Of a stretch of 64,000 nucleotides of DNA, positions 1-7,767 are shown one piece after another. Position 1 is the stretch's first letter. Each line of letters starts with the position of its first letter. The position numbers were made by a program, and so were the translations under genes. The stretch comes from Sphingomonadales bacterium UBA656. GTDB lineage: Bacteria > Pseudomonadota > Alphaproteobacteria > Sphingomonadales > Sphingomonadaceae. Location: positions 1 through 64,000 of the forward strand of contig DBOC01000007.1 in NCBI GenBank assembly GCA_002299895.1. Direction: 5' to 3'. The notes under the pieces were generated by a model that saw nothing but the letters and a program-made list of their open reading frames with translations, made no database searches and was not told the DNA's origin.

Positions 1-14
1 CTTCTCAACGACAA

Positions 15-1244
15 TCAACAGACAGATTCCTCCATCAAAAGCGGACGAACCTCGTTCGCCCCCACGAACTGCGACAGCAGCCGATAACTATGCTTATCAT
101 ATCGGATCCGTCCGGCGACTACTGCAGGATGTACATCTGCCTTCCGCGCCAATGACAATACGTTCGCGACATTCGGACTTTTGCGGGCTGGGTGCTCATT
201 CCATATTGCAGAGGGAATAAGAGCCTCCTGCGCCCACTCATCTGCTTCATTTTCTCGAGCGTCATCAGTAGCGTGATCGCGTTCACGTAGCTGCAAATCG
301 TCGATGAAAACCTCACCATTACCGTTCTCAAAGTGACGGCCAAGGTGAGCCAGTTCGTGCAGTAAGCAGAACCAAAAATTGTCGATCCGATCGTATCGTA
401 TCGTCATTCCAACAACTGGTACCTTCTCGACAGTCCAGAGAGCTGCGCCATCGAGATAGGTCTTTGGAAGATGGCTGGCGACAACGAGTGCAATGCCGTG
501 CTGGGCTAGCTTTTCTTTCGCCAGTTTCGGTCCCTCATCGAACGAACTGAGACGTGCGATCTCCCGCAAAAAATCTTGATTGATTGTGCCGCCAGCATAC
601 CGACCTTCAAGCCCGGCTTGCCTGGCTTTGGATAAGACGTGCAGGCACCAGGCCTGAAGCGCGTGTATGTCAGTCTTCGCATTGGCGCGCGCACCACCTT
701 GGCGGAACAGTGCAGGTGGCAATGCAGGGCTCCCGCCAGCGAGGGAGATCAGATCAAGCACAATTTCTTCGGTACGATCTTTAAGGTTAGTGCACGCCTT
801 GATCCAACCGCGCTTGGCCATCTCCTTAACTGGGAAGCGGTCCAATTCAATCCCTGAGGGAGTGGTGGGTAAGCCGCCATCATCTCGGATTAGAACCTCT
901 GCGGGAATGCCGAGGTGTTCATGTAGAGCGCGGATCATTTTCAGAGTCAGATCACGTTTGCCGCTCAAAACCTCCGATGCCTTTGCCCGACTGCCGAAAA
1001 TTGGCGCGAGATCGCTCTGGGATTTGCCCAATTGCTCCATCCGAAATTTAATGGCAGCGATGGGATCTGGCGCATCCATTGGGAAGTGCTTTTCCTCGTA
1101 AAGTTCGATGAGAGTCGAAAGCACATCCAGCTCGTCGTCATCGGCCTCGCCGCGATCGATATCCATCAGAAACTCGACGCGCGCCAGAGCTGCGTCGTAG
1201 TCCTGCTCCGTCTTGATTGGTCGAATTCTGTGGCCGATCATCAT
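15..1244 (-). CDS. HigA-like antitoxin fused to an ImmA/IrrE zinc peptidase
   Basis: This 409-residue protein has two parts. Residues about 1-125 look like a HigA-type antitoxin: an acidic helical start, then an XRE helix-turn-helix around residues 60-115 (KSQSDLAPIFGSRAKASEVL). Residues about 240-400 carry an ImmA/IrrE-family metallopeptidase with the zinc motif HELAH at 296-300 and a downstream ENEADEWA helix that should supply the third ligand. The start overlaps the stop of the upstream HigB-like toxin gene by 4 bp, so the two are translationally coupled. By family knowledge it would repress its own promoter and neutralise the toxin. The peptidase half suggests regulated proteolysis of itself or a partner, which is inference. 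It lies in the integrated element. Confidence 0.85.
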   Translation of the reverse strand: MMIGHRIRPIKTEQDYDAALARVEFLMDIDRGEADDDELDVLSTLIELYEEKHFPMDAPDPIAAIKFRMEQLGKSQSDLAPIFGSRAKASEVLSGKRDLTLKMIRALHEHLGIPAEVLIRDDGGLPTTPSGIELDRFPVKEMAKRGWIKACTNLKDRTEEIVLDLISLAGGSPALPPALFRQGGARANAKTDIHALQAWCLHVLSKARQAGLEGRYAGGTINQDFLREIARLSSFDEGPKLAKEKLAQHGIALVVASHLPKTYLDGAALWTVEKVPVVGMTIRYDRIDNFWFCLLHELAHLGRHFENGNGEVFIDDLQLRERDHATDDARENEADEWAQEALIPSAIWNEHPARKSPNVANVLSLARKADVHPAVVAGRIRYDKHSYRLLSQFVGANEVRPLLMEESVC

Positions 1245-1534
1245 ACTGTCTCCGCGTTTATCTGATCATACTCCTTGTGTGTCCCAATAAACCTAATGAA
1301 GCCTAGTCCTTTTTCGTATTCGAACTTGACGATCAATCGGTATTTGTTTCCACAAATGTTGAATACAACGCGCCCTCCTTTTAAGATGCTGGCGCTACGA
1401 TATTTCTCTTTGATCTCCGCAGGCGTGGTCCAGCGAGCGGCACTGGCTTCGGCCCACCATGCATCAAGCTGGCCCTTGGCATCGGGAAACCGAACTCCGA
1501 AATCCCTAAGCTGAGGCCGAGCTATGATCCGCAT
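1241..1534 (-). CDS. higB: HigB-like type II toxin (mRNA interferase family)
   Basis: A basic protein of 97 residues that resembles the HigB_toxin (RelE/ParE superfamily) family: an N-terminal stretch with AWWAEASAARWTTPAEIKEKY, a central beta strand RVVFNICGNKYRLIVKFEY, and a C-terminal GTHKEYD motif that is typical of this family. HigB toxins cleave mRNA at the ribosome. It is the first gene of a two-gene operon: its stop overlaps the start of the HigA-ImmA gene, giving the toxin-first order usual for higBA. A short CAGG-like ribosome site precedes the ATG. The assignment to the family is firm; toxicity has not been shown. Confidence 0.85.
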   Translation of the reverse strand: MRIIARPQLRDFGVRFPDAKGQLDAWWAEASAARWTTPAEIKEKYRSASILKGGRVVFNICGNKYRLIVKFEYEKGLGFIRFIGTHKEYDQINAETV

Positions 1535-2002
1535 TGCCTGCGATCTAATACGATTCCATAAAAAGTCAATAGGTACTTCGCTCCCTGTACGGGATCATAC
1601 GTCTTAGTCCGCCATTCCGGAACGCCAGAGATATTGATGTGTTCGCCCAGGAGGGTGCATAATCGCGCGCCCAGGGCTTCGATAAGAGATTTCGTCTGTA
1701 GACTCCCTCCCACCGCCAACATCTCAATGCAAATCAATGAGATGGGCCTCAAGGGGCCGAAAAATACCCAGCTTCCGCGGGGTTTTGCCAGCGGCGACCG
1801 AACCCTAGAGACTGCTGAAAACGGCAAAATCGGCCTCTGACCGGCTTTAGCCTCTTTTCACCCGAACCTCCGCTGCAAAGGTTCGGTCTCCAGAAACGAG
1901 GTTAATCCGAGGTTTTCTGGCCTTCCATCTGCCGAACCGTTTGTGTCGGATTGCGGTTAGAGACGATCATGAGAACCGACGCTTCGGGTCCCAATTGAGG
2001 CA
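1535..2002. other. Intergenic stretch with two inverted repeats
   Basis: No convincing gene is seen here. It contains an 8-bp stem hairpin at 1862-1886 (CCGAACCT / AGGTTCGG, 9-nt loop) directly followed at 1890-1920 by a second inverted repeat (CCAGAAA / TTTCTGG) that encloses two copies of CGAGGTT. On the minus strand this lies about 330 bp upstream of the higB start, so it could be a terminator-like structure, a regulator site or an element of the mobile island. An antisense-looking ORF of 101 codons (1522-1827) does not resemble a protein. Confidence 0.5.
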
Positions 2003-2371
2003 TCAGCCGACCACCTGGGCGATCAGCAAGGCTAAGATGATCAGGGAAAACCATGGCCAAGGCGTCGCCCATGGGGACTGGACCCTCACATTCTCCAACC
2101 GGGCTATAGCCGCTTGAACGGACGCCTGCTGAAAATGCAGGTCCTTGATAGCTGTCTTCATCACGTCTGCCTCGACATAGCTTGTCGCGTCATCGGCCAA
2201 CAGCTCGGCCTCTTCCAAGAGCCGGAGCACTTCACGCAAGCGTGGCAGGGCGTTCGGATCAGGCGTGCCGAGCAACGCCATAGCAATCTGATGTTTGCTC
2301 TTGGCCAGTGCCAGCATCCGGCTGATGTGTTCAACAGCAGCGTCCGGCAGGTGTGGATCTGCGGTGTCCAT
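2003..2371 (-). CDS. Small hypothetical protein with a C-terminal membrane anchor
   Basis: I do not recognise this 122-residue protein. Residues about 10-95 are rich in Ala, Leu, Glu and Asp and are predicted to be helical, possibly coiled-coil (LREVLRLLEEAELLADDA). The last about 17 residues (WFSLIILALLIAQVVG) form a hydrophobic segment, so it is probably a tail-anchored inner-membrane protein. It lies just downstream of the integrase on the same strand, within the integrated element, and is likely cargo. The ribosome site is weak. It could be a phage or island membrane factor, but no function can be assigned. Confidence 0.6.
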   Translation of the reverse strand: MDTADPHLPDAAVEHISRMLALAKSKHQIAMALLGTPDPNALPRLREVLRLLEEAELLADDATSYVEADVMKTAIKDLHFQQASVQAAIARLENVRVQSPWATPWPWFSLIILALLIAQVVG

Positions 2372-2427
2372 AAGTCACTCTTAGTCAATCTATGCGTCGA
2401 GCATAGGTATCAAAAAAAGATACGCAT

Positions 2428-3585
2428 TCAAGCCGCCAGCGCCCGATCCAGTACGTCGGTGATGGAGTCCGCTGCAATCATGGCAGGCTGGGCAGCGAGG
2501 TGCGCATAGCGGGCAGTGGTTTGCACTTGGGTGTGGCCCAGCAGCTTTCCAATGATGGGCAGCGAGTGTCCGGCAGCGATCGCTGTCGATGCGAAAGTAT
2601 GCCGCAGGTCATGGATTCGGACCTCGGGTAGACCCGCACGGGCGCGCACCCGCTGCCAGAAGGGCTGAAGATCAGTCAGCCTGGCGCCCGGCAGCATTCC
2701 CGTAATCACCCATGGGTTGCCGGGAAGGCGAGGTGCCTTCTCCAGCAGCTCGCATGCGGGACGGCCGAGAAACACCTTCTTCGCCCCCGATTTGGAGTCC
2801 GGCAGGTTGAGGGTGCGGGCTTCGAAATCCACATAGTCCCACTGCAAGGTCATGATCTCGTTAAGGCGGCATCCGGTGTAGATGAGCAGTCTGATGGCGA
2901 GGATAGCAGACGGCATCTCGCGGCCTTCCTGTTCTACCTCGCGCAGCACGTCTCCAAGATGTTTGATCTCGTCCATGCTTAGGTAGCGCTCGCGTTTCAC
3001 CTCGGGGTATTTCTGGATCAGACGGCGCGGGTTGCTCCCATCGGGGCGAAGGCCCCACAGCTCGGCCAGATTGAACATCTTGGAGATGATCTCGAGGCAG
3101 CGGTTTGCCTCATAGGGAATGTGCCGAAGGTCATGATGGAATTTGGTTACGTCGGCACGGGTGATTTCCGTGACCAGCATTTTGCCCAGTTTGGGCACGA
3201 TGAATTTGGCGAGCGAGCGCCGATAAGCTGCTGCCGTTCGCGGCTTGAGCCGTAGCGCAATGTGCTGCTGGTCAAACCGTTCAACGAGGTCCTTCAGCAG
3301 TAGCGCGTTACGATACGCCTCTCGGTCCGCGGCAGGGTCTTTCCCGCCTCGGGCATCCGCAAGAATGGCGAGAGCCCGGCTGCGTGCCTGTTCGGTGGTG
3401 AGAATGGTGCTCGGGCCGAGCGAGATCCGGCGAGATCGCCGCCCAGCGCGATACTGTACGATGTATTGCCGGCGCCCTGACGGCAGAACCCGCAGGCCAA
3501 GGCCCGGGATGTCCTCATCCCAGATGTAATATTCCTTCTCCCTTGGGGCGGCCGCTTCGACCGCGCGTTTGGTTATCTTGGTCAT
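2428..3585 (-). CDS. Tyrosine recombinase / integrase (P4-like, Arm-DNA-binding domain)
   Basis: A 385-residue integrase. Residues 1-90 form the Arm DNA-binding domain (WDEDIPGLGLRVLPSGRRQY), residues about 100-190 the core-binding SAM-like domain, and residues about 200-375 the catalytic domain. All catalytic residues are visible: Arg240 (TGCRLNE), His325 and Arg328 (HDLRHTF), His351 (LGHTQ) and the nucleophile Tyr360. The reading frame is open upstream to 3762, but the Met at 3585 matches the usual family start (MTKITKRAVE). It sits about 420 bp from a tRNA 3' fragment, the expected target of such enzymes, so it probably integrated this element. It looks intact. Confidence 0.93.
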   Translation of the reverse strand: MTKITKRAVEAAAPREKEYYIWDEDIPGLGLRVLPSGRRQYIVQYRAGRRSRRISLGPSTILTTEQARSRALAILADARGGKDPAADREAYRNALLLKDLVERFDQQHIALRLKPRTAAAYRRSLAKFIVPKLGKMLVTEITRADVTKFHHDLRHIPYEANRCLEIISKMFNLAELWGLRPDGSNPRRLIQKYPEVKRERYLSMDEIKHLGDVLREVEQEGREMPSAILAIRLLIYTGCRLNEIMTLQWDYVDFEARTLNLPDSKSGAKKVFLGRPACELLEKAPRLPGNPWVITGMLPGARLTDLQPFWQRVRARAGLPEVRIHDLRHTFASTAIAAGHSLPIIGKLLGHTQVQTTARYAHLAAQPAMIAADSITDVLDRALAA

Positions 3586-4006
3586 GTCCGTGTCACTTCT
3601 GTCGATCGGATTTGTGACCGCGGCTGGCTGGTTGCACCCTGGTGGTTGGCGGCCCACCTCGATGCGACCCGACTTGCCTTGGCCGACGCAACGGGTGCTG
3701 ATCAGTGCCCTTGAAGTCAACGAACATATTGAAAAGAAGTAAGAAAAGGAAAATTGCCGCAATTGGGCGTATGGGGCGAGAGGGCCCGAAGGCCGTGTCA
3801 GCGGCTATCCGTTCGAATCGCCGACTGCATTCCGGCAACTTTCGCCGAACGGGCCGTAAGCACTGTGGAAGCAAGAGGGGGCAAAAGAGGGCAAATGCCG
3901 TCGCAAACGTACGGGGGAGGGGACCTGCTAGACATTGGCCTATCTGTCGGTAATGTCGCACTTATGTCGGTTGTATCGAGATTCGGCTAAGTCATTGAAA
4001 ATGCAG
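3586..4006. other. Non-coding gap between integrase and attachment site
   Basis: No gene is supported here. The last 60 bases contain a short motif repeated with variation (CTGTCGG, AATGTCG, TATGTCGG between about 3953 and 3971). Repeats of this kind next to a core site are what integrase arm-type sites look like, but this is only a suggestion. The rest includes a purine-rich run near 3730-3750. ORFs in this gap have no recognisable protein character. Confidence 0.4.
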
Positions 4007-4051
4007 CTCATAACCTGAAGGTCGTAGGTTCAAATCCTACTCCCGCAACCA
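4007..4051 (+). other. Candidate att site: 3' half of a CAT-anticodon tRNA
   Basis: The sequence from 4007 matches a tRNA from its anticodon loop (CTCATAA, anticodon CAT at 4009-4011) through the 3' anticodon strand, variable loop, T arm (GTAGG TTCAAAT CCTAC) and acceptor strand to an encoded CCA at 4049-4051. Upstream of 4007 the match stops: the 5' anticodon strand does not pair and no D arm or acceptor 5' strand is present. It is therefore not a complete tRNA gene. A tRNA 3' half starting at the anticodon loop next to a tyrosine integrase is the classic scar of island integration. The intact Met or Ile2-type tRNA should lie beyond the left edge of the window. Confidence 0.8.
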
Positions 4052-4057
4052 GCAAAC

Positions 4058-4082
4058 AAGGCCCCTTCATGGGGCCTTTTTT
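4058..4082 (+). terminator. Rho-independent terminator after the tRNA remnant
   Basis: A 7-bp GC-rich stem (AGGCCCC / GGGGCCT) with a 5-nt loop is followed by a run of six T. This is a standard intrinsic terminator that originally served the tRNA gene whose 3' half precedes it. Confidence 0.85.
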
Positions 4083-4183
4083 GTTGGTTTTGGTGGATTG
4101 TGAATTTTCACCTCGTTCAGCCGAAAACGCAAAGCGGCATATGTCAAGATAGCAAACGGCAAACAAAGGCCTTAGAAAAAGCT

Positions 4184-4738
4184 CTAGTGCTGGGACCCTA
4201 AAGCCAAATCAAGTGGCGCAGAGTCGAGCAGGTCATCAATGAATAGCGAGACCAGCATTGCCTGGCTTGTCACCCCAGCTTTTGTGTAAACTTGGCTCAA
4301 TTGCGAACGTACCGTTCCAGCGGCAGCACCACGCAAACGTGCAATTTCCGAGACATCGCAACCTTTAAGGGCGAACAGCGCCACGTCGCCTTCGCCCGGC
4401 GTCAAACCCCATTCGCCAAAGCGCAGCGCGATATGCTCCGCGAGCGCCCCTCTTGCTTTCGCAAGCGAATGTTCCTTCCAGCGCAATTCACGCCTTAACC
4501 GGACAATATAACGCGAACTGACGATGATCCCGCATAACATTGCAAAGGCAATCAAGCCTTCCATCGCTGCATCCAGACTGAAGCCTTGCGTTGCCTCGGA
4601 GATCTGGTCCTCGATACCATCCACCACGAAAAACACAGCAGCGACCATTTGTAAAAACATGACTGCGACGGGAAACGCGATCTGCCTATTGGCCAGGTTT
4701 AGCATATGTTTGGCGTTGCTTGCTTCAGGCTGATGCAT
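4184..4738 (-). CDS. Membrane-anchored LuxR-type transcriptional regulator
   Basis: A protein of 184 residues from the chosen Met at 4738 (the frame is open to 4807). Two hydrophobic segments lie near the N-terminus (AFPVAVMFLQMVAAVFFVV and an Ala/Leu/Ile-rich segment ending IIVSSRYIV). They are followed by a charged linker and a C-terminal LuxR/GerE helix-turn-helix (LTPGEGDVALFALKGCDVSEIA...AGTVRSQLSQVYTKAGV). It is therefore an inner-membrane regulator with a cytoplasmic DNA-binding domain and no receiver domain. It is divergent from the COG4705 gene at 4844 across about 105 bp, so it probably regulates that operon and itself. The signal it senses is unknown. Confidence 0.8.
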   Translation of the reverse strand: MHQPEASNAKHMLNLANRQIAFPVAVMFLQMVAAVFFVVDGIEDQISEATQGFSLDAAMEGLIAFAMLCGIIVSSRYIVRLRRELRWKEHSLAKARGALAEHIALRFGEWGLTPGEGDVALFALKGCDVSEIARLRGAAAGTVRSQLSQVYTKAGVTSQAMLVSLFIDDLLDSAPLDLALGSQH

Positions 4739-4843
4739 CGGATGTCCAGCAATTGGAATTGATATAAGCGTCTGCTTATAGGCACATCCTCTCCCAAGGC
4801 CTAGCAAAAGACTTCCAACAAGTTGTGAGACGAGCGAAAAGCC

Positions 4844-5650
4844 ATGACAGACGAATATAAGGCAGCATTGGCCAAAGTTCCGGCGGTAACTTTGTTATTC
4901 TGGATAATCAAAATCCTGGCAACGACCTTCGGCGAAACCGCAGGAGACGCCGTGTCGATGTCATGGTTGGGCGAGACCACGTCAGACGCGCCGACTTCGT
5001 TCTGGCAAGGCGGTTATCTTATCGGCACCGCCATTTTTCTAAGCCTATTGGCGGTGATGGTGTTCCTGCAAATTCGGGCAAAGCGTTTTAACCCATGGCT
5101 TTACTGGACGACTATCATCGCTTCAACAACAGCGGGTACGACCATGGCGGACTTTGCAACACGCTCGATCGGGATCGGTTATCCCGGCGGATCAATCTTG
5201 CTGCTTGCGCTTGTACTGCTATCGCTGTTCGTATGGTATCGGGCGCTGGGTACGATTTCAGTCAACTCTGTGCATGAGCAGAAGGCGGAACTGTATTACT
5301 GGCTCACCATCACCTTTTCGCAAACGCTAGGAACGGCGCTGGGTGACTGGATTGCGGACGGGCCGCTCGGCTATTTGGGGTCGGCTGTTGTTTTTGGTGG
5401 CCTTCTGGCGATCATTGCACTCGTTTATTACCGCTCTGCGATCAACCATGCAGCATTATTCTGGGCTGCCTTCATCCTTACACGTCCGCTAGGAGCTGTT
5501 GTCGGAGATTTCCTCGACAAGCCTCTCTCAAAAGGTGGGCTGGAACTGAGCCGAGTTGGTGCATCGCTTGTGCTTGGCCTAGCGATTGCGACACTCATAG
5601 CACTCTTTCGTCAGCAGGCTGCTTCGTCCAGCACAACTGAAGCGGGCTGA
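4844..5650 (+). CDS. COG4705-type multi-pass membrane protein
   Basis: A protein of 268 residues with about eight hydrophobic segments. It resembles the uncharacterised COG4705 membrane family. A short signature is repeated about four times at similar places in the helices: TTFGETAGD, TTAGTTMAD, TLGTALGDW and PLGAVVGDF. This implies an internal repeat with conserved Gly and Asp in membrane helices, suggestive of a transporter or channel. It is the first gene of a two-gene operon: the next gene begins 1 bp after its stop. The divergent LuxR-type membrane regulator is the likely controller. The function is not known to me. Confidence 0.8.
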   Translation: MTDEYKAALAKVPAVTLLFWIIKILATTFGETAGDAVSMSWLGETTSDAPTSFWQGGYLIGTAIFLSLLAVMVFLQIRAKRFNPWLYWTTIIASTTAGTTMADFATRSIGIGYPGGSILLLALVLLSLFVWYRALGTISVNSVHEQKAELYYWLTITFSQTLGTALGDWIADGPLGYLGSAVVFGGLLAIIALVYYRSAINHAALFWAAFILTRPLGAVVGDFLDKPLSKGGLELSRVGASLVLGLAIATLIALFRQQAASSSTTEAG

Positions 5651-5651
5651 C

Positions 5652-6386
5652 ATGAGGTTCCCGGCCCTCTCCATTGCCCTGTCGGTCCTTTTTGCGCCGA
5701 CACTCGCTTGGGCCGGCCCACCGTTCATGACCGACGATCCGGAACCCACGGAGGTCGGCCAATGGGAAGTATATGGCCCTTTGTTTGAAGTTGAAGGCAA
5801 GGGCAAAGCCTATGAAGGTGTGGTCGCTGCGGAATTAAATTATGGCGCGGCACCCAACGTGCAGCTGACATTAGAGGTTCCACTGAGCTATTTGCATGAT
5901 GCTTCGGGTAGGAAATGGGGTGGTGGTGATGTTGCCATTTCGGCAAAGTACCAGTTCTATCATGATCAGGATGCCGGATTATCGGTTGCAGCCTTTCCAG
6001 GCCTGACTTTGCCTACCGCCAGTAATGGCATGGGCGCGGGGAAGGTGACGGCGCTTTTACCGGTTTGGGTGCAAAAAGATTTAGGCTCTTGGTCAATATT
6101 TGGTGGGGGCGGTTATGCAGTCAATCCAGGCGTTGGCAATAACGACTATTGGACGGGTGGCCTCGCTGTATCGCACCAGCTGACGCCAAAGCTACTTTTC
6201 GGTATCGAAGCAAATAGGCAAGGGGCAGGTTCCATTGGCGGCACGGGTTCGACAAGCCTTGGCGTTGGCACAATCTATCAGTTGAAAGCGCCGTTCCGCC
6301 TGCTTGCGTCGGGAGGTCCCACCTTTGAGGACGGCGGTGGGGCAGCTGGTTTCCATGTCTTTCTGGCACTGGGCATGGATTTTTAG
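5652..6386 (+). CDS. Outer-membrane beta-barrel protein (phenol MetA-like family)
   Basis: A protein of 244 residues with a clear signal peptide (about residues 1-21, ending TLAWA) and many alternating short beta strands rich in Gly and aromatic residues. It ends in LALGMDF, with the C-terminal aromatic residue expected of outer-membrane barrels. The start PPFMTDDPEPTEVGQWEVY is typical of proteins annotated as putative MetA-pathway of phenol degradation or COG4313 transporters. It lies immediately after the COG4705 gene and may act with it to move a substrate across both membranes; that is inference from the operon. The substrate is unknown. Confidence 0.75.
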   Translation: MRFPALSIALSVLFAPTLAWAGPPFMTDDPEPTEVGQWEVYGPLFEVEGKGKAYEGVVAAELNYGAAPNVQLTLEVPLSYLHDASGRKWGGGDVAISAKYQFYHDQDAGLSVAAFPGLTLPTASNGMGAGKVTALLPVWVQKDLGSWSIFGGGGYAVNPGVGNNDYWTGGLAVSHQLTPKLLFGIEANRQGAGSIGGTGSTSLGVGTIYQLKAPFRLLASGGPTFEDGGGAAGFHVFLALGMDF

Positions 6387-6515
6387 GTCAAATCTTTGCT
6401 TAGATATCCCAACAGCACCGTCGGTTTTTGCGTTGTTGAACAAAAGGTCGTGCAGATCGGCGATCAGGATTTCAAACGCGCCATGATGGAAAAACCGCTC
6501 GTCACCGCTGTTTAA
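6387..6515 (+). repeat. Degenerate repeat copy A, in frame after the barrel gene
   Basis: Directly after the TAG stop of the barrel gene the same frame stays open for 42 codons and ends with VVEQKVVQIGDQDFKR and a few more residues. A related peptide is encoded at 7222-7344 (VEHQRVQIGDQFLKR). The two DNA segments agree at roughly two thirds of positions over about 66 bp, counted by eye. No start codon or ribosome site is evident here, so this looks like a remnant of a gene end rather than a live gene. Confidence 0.5.
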
Positions 6516-6554
6516 GGGCGCTCTCTCTGCGGCCCCTGCGCCACTGCGTGCACG

Positions 6555-7031
6555 TTATGATGCGGGTTTGTCGGAGCTCCATCCGTCAATGGCCACGCGC
6601 CATTTGCCGTCAGTACCGCGCCGGAAAACGTTGATGCCCTTGCCGATGTCGGTTGTAACCGCGCCGGTTTTCTTATCAGTGTCAGTGGACTTGTACGTGT
6701 AACGCTCAACGGCCAAATCGCCGTTGACGGTGAAGCCGAGCGACGTTTTTTCCCACTTCGTCGTGTAAGCGCCGAAATATCCTCCGACCCATTCGCGCAC
6801 CGCCGCCTTGCCGATGACTTCTGGAGCACCCTGTGCCTGAAAAACGACATCGTCGGTTAGGCCTTCCATTAAAGTGTCGACATTGTTGCTGTTAATGGCC
6901 GTAACATAGCCGCCATGCGCTGCCGCCTCGATGGCCTTAATATCCGCTGGAGCAGATGGCGTTTCACCGCCAGAGCAACCTGCAACGAGAAGCAACAGGG
7001 CGGGGATCGTGTAAAAAGCCTTCATCTTCAT
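6555..7031 (-). CDS. Lipoprotein with SnoaL/DUF4440-like (NTF2-fold) domain
   Basis: A protein of 158 residues. The N-terminus is a lipoprotein signal peptide with lipobox LLVAGC, so it is probably anchored on the periplasmic side. The rest reads like a ketosteroid-isomerase/SnoaL or DUF4440 domain: an N-terminal helix (IKAIEAAAHGGYVTAINSNN), the VDTLMEGLTDDVVF motif, an IGKAAVREW segment, then beta strands and a C-terminal KWRVAIDGWS. Such domains bind small molecules or are stress proteins of unknown role. It is a single gene between two copies of a degenerate repeat. Confidence 0.8.
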   Translation of the reverse strand: MKMKAFYTIPALLLLVAGCSGGETPSAPADIKAIEAAAHGGYVTAINSNNVDTLMEGLTDDVVFQAQGAPEVIGKAAVREWVGGYFGAYTTKWEKTSLGFTVNGDLAVERYTYKSTDTDKKTGAVTTDIGKGINVFRRGTDGKWRVAIDGWSSDKPAS

Positions 7032-7495
7032 TCTCCTTCATCGGCCGTCGAAAACGCCCTTATTTTTGAAGGCGAAGACGTCGATTTTCTCTCTCACATC
7101 GTCATTATCTGGGCGCTTTGACCGCTTAAATAACGCCTAAAAATTAGTTTATAAGTCGTCTCAATCCCGCATGGGGTAAAGTGAACAATTGTAACCATGG
7201 GCGTTGCCGCGCCCGCTCAAAATGCTGATGATAAGCGTGAAGCCACGTGTTGGGGAAATATTCGGCTTTTTGGATGTTGAACATCAGCGCGTCCAAATCG
7301 GCGATCAGTTTTTGAAACGTTCCTATATGGCAAAGCTGCTGTAACCTGCGCTGACGCCATCAGAATGATCCGAGCGGAAAACAATGTGTACGCAAGACCG
7401 GACAACCAATGCAGGCTTCGGCTTTGATTTTAAATAAGGTTTGCGTTACACTCGGTTCAATTGCCCACCGCAGCGTTCGATAAGGAAAGCCCCAT
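7032..7495. other. Intergenic stretch holding repeat copy B
   Basis: Apart from the repeat copy at 7222-7344 no gene is supported. The first 200 bp contain the leader of the minus-strand lipoprotein gene. The last 100 bp contain the leader of the DUF6356 gene, with an AGGAAAG ribosome site just before its ATG. Confidence 0.5.
7222..7344 (+). repeat. Repeat copy B, 40-codon ORF related to copy A
   Basis: An ATG-initiated ORF of 40 codons whose second half (FGFLDVEHQRVQIGDQFLKR) resembles copy A. It has no good ribosome site. It could be a remnant of a once longer gene whose 3' end was duplicated, or a very small live gene. Both copies flank the lipoprotein gene at 6555-7031 and point the same way. 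Confidence 0.45.
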
Positions 7496-7750
7496 ATGTT
7501 CAACCGCCTCTTTGTCGATCACCCCAAAAGCGTCGATGAAAATTATGTCGAACATTTCGGCGTCGCGAGCCGCTTTGGCCTTACGATGATTTGGGGCGGG
7601 ATGAAGGCGCTGGTCCATGCGTTCATCCCTGGTCTGTGCATCACATCGGGCAGCGATACGGTAAAACGGTTGAACAGCATCATGGTCGAACAGCGTCGTG
7701 CCAAGGGGCAGGATGTGACGCAAATGATGACCGTTGACTGGGTCATCTAA
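7496..7750 (+). CDS. DUF6356 family protein
   Basis: A protein of 84 residues beginning MFNRLFVDHPKSVDENYVEHF, the recognisable start of DUF6356 proteins of alphaproteobacteria. A central hydrophobic patch (MKALVHAFIPGLCITSGSDT) suggests membrane association. It is preceded by AGGAAAG about 8 bases before the ATG. The function is unknown. The next gene, an alpha/beta hydrolase, begins 17 bp downstream on the same strand, so the two probably form an operon. Confidence 0.8.
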   Translation: MFNRLFVDHPKSVDENYVEHFGVASRFGLTMIWGGMKALVHAFIPGLCITSGSDTVKRLNSIMVEQRRAKGQDVTQMMTVDWVI

Positions 7751-7767
7751 CGCTGTCTGTTCCCCCG

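Noticed and set aside
1522..1827. ORF of 101 codons on the minus strand upstream of higB
   Set aside because: Its translation has no family resemblance and overlaps the start of higB in another frame; the reading also runs through the inverted repeat region nearby.
4007..4051. Complete tRNA-Met gene
   Set aside because: The D arm, 5' acceptor strand and 5' anticodon strand are missing; only the 3' half is present.
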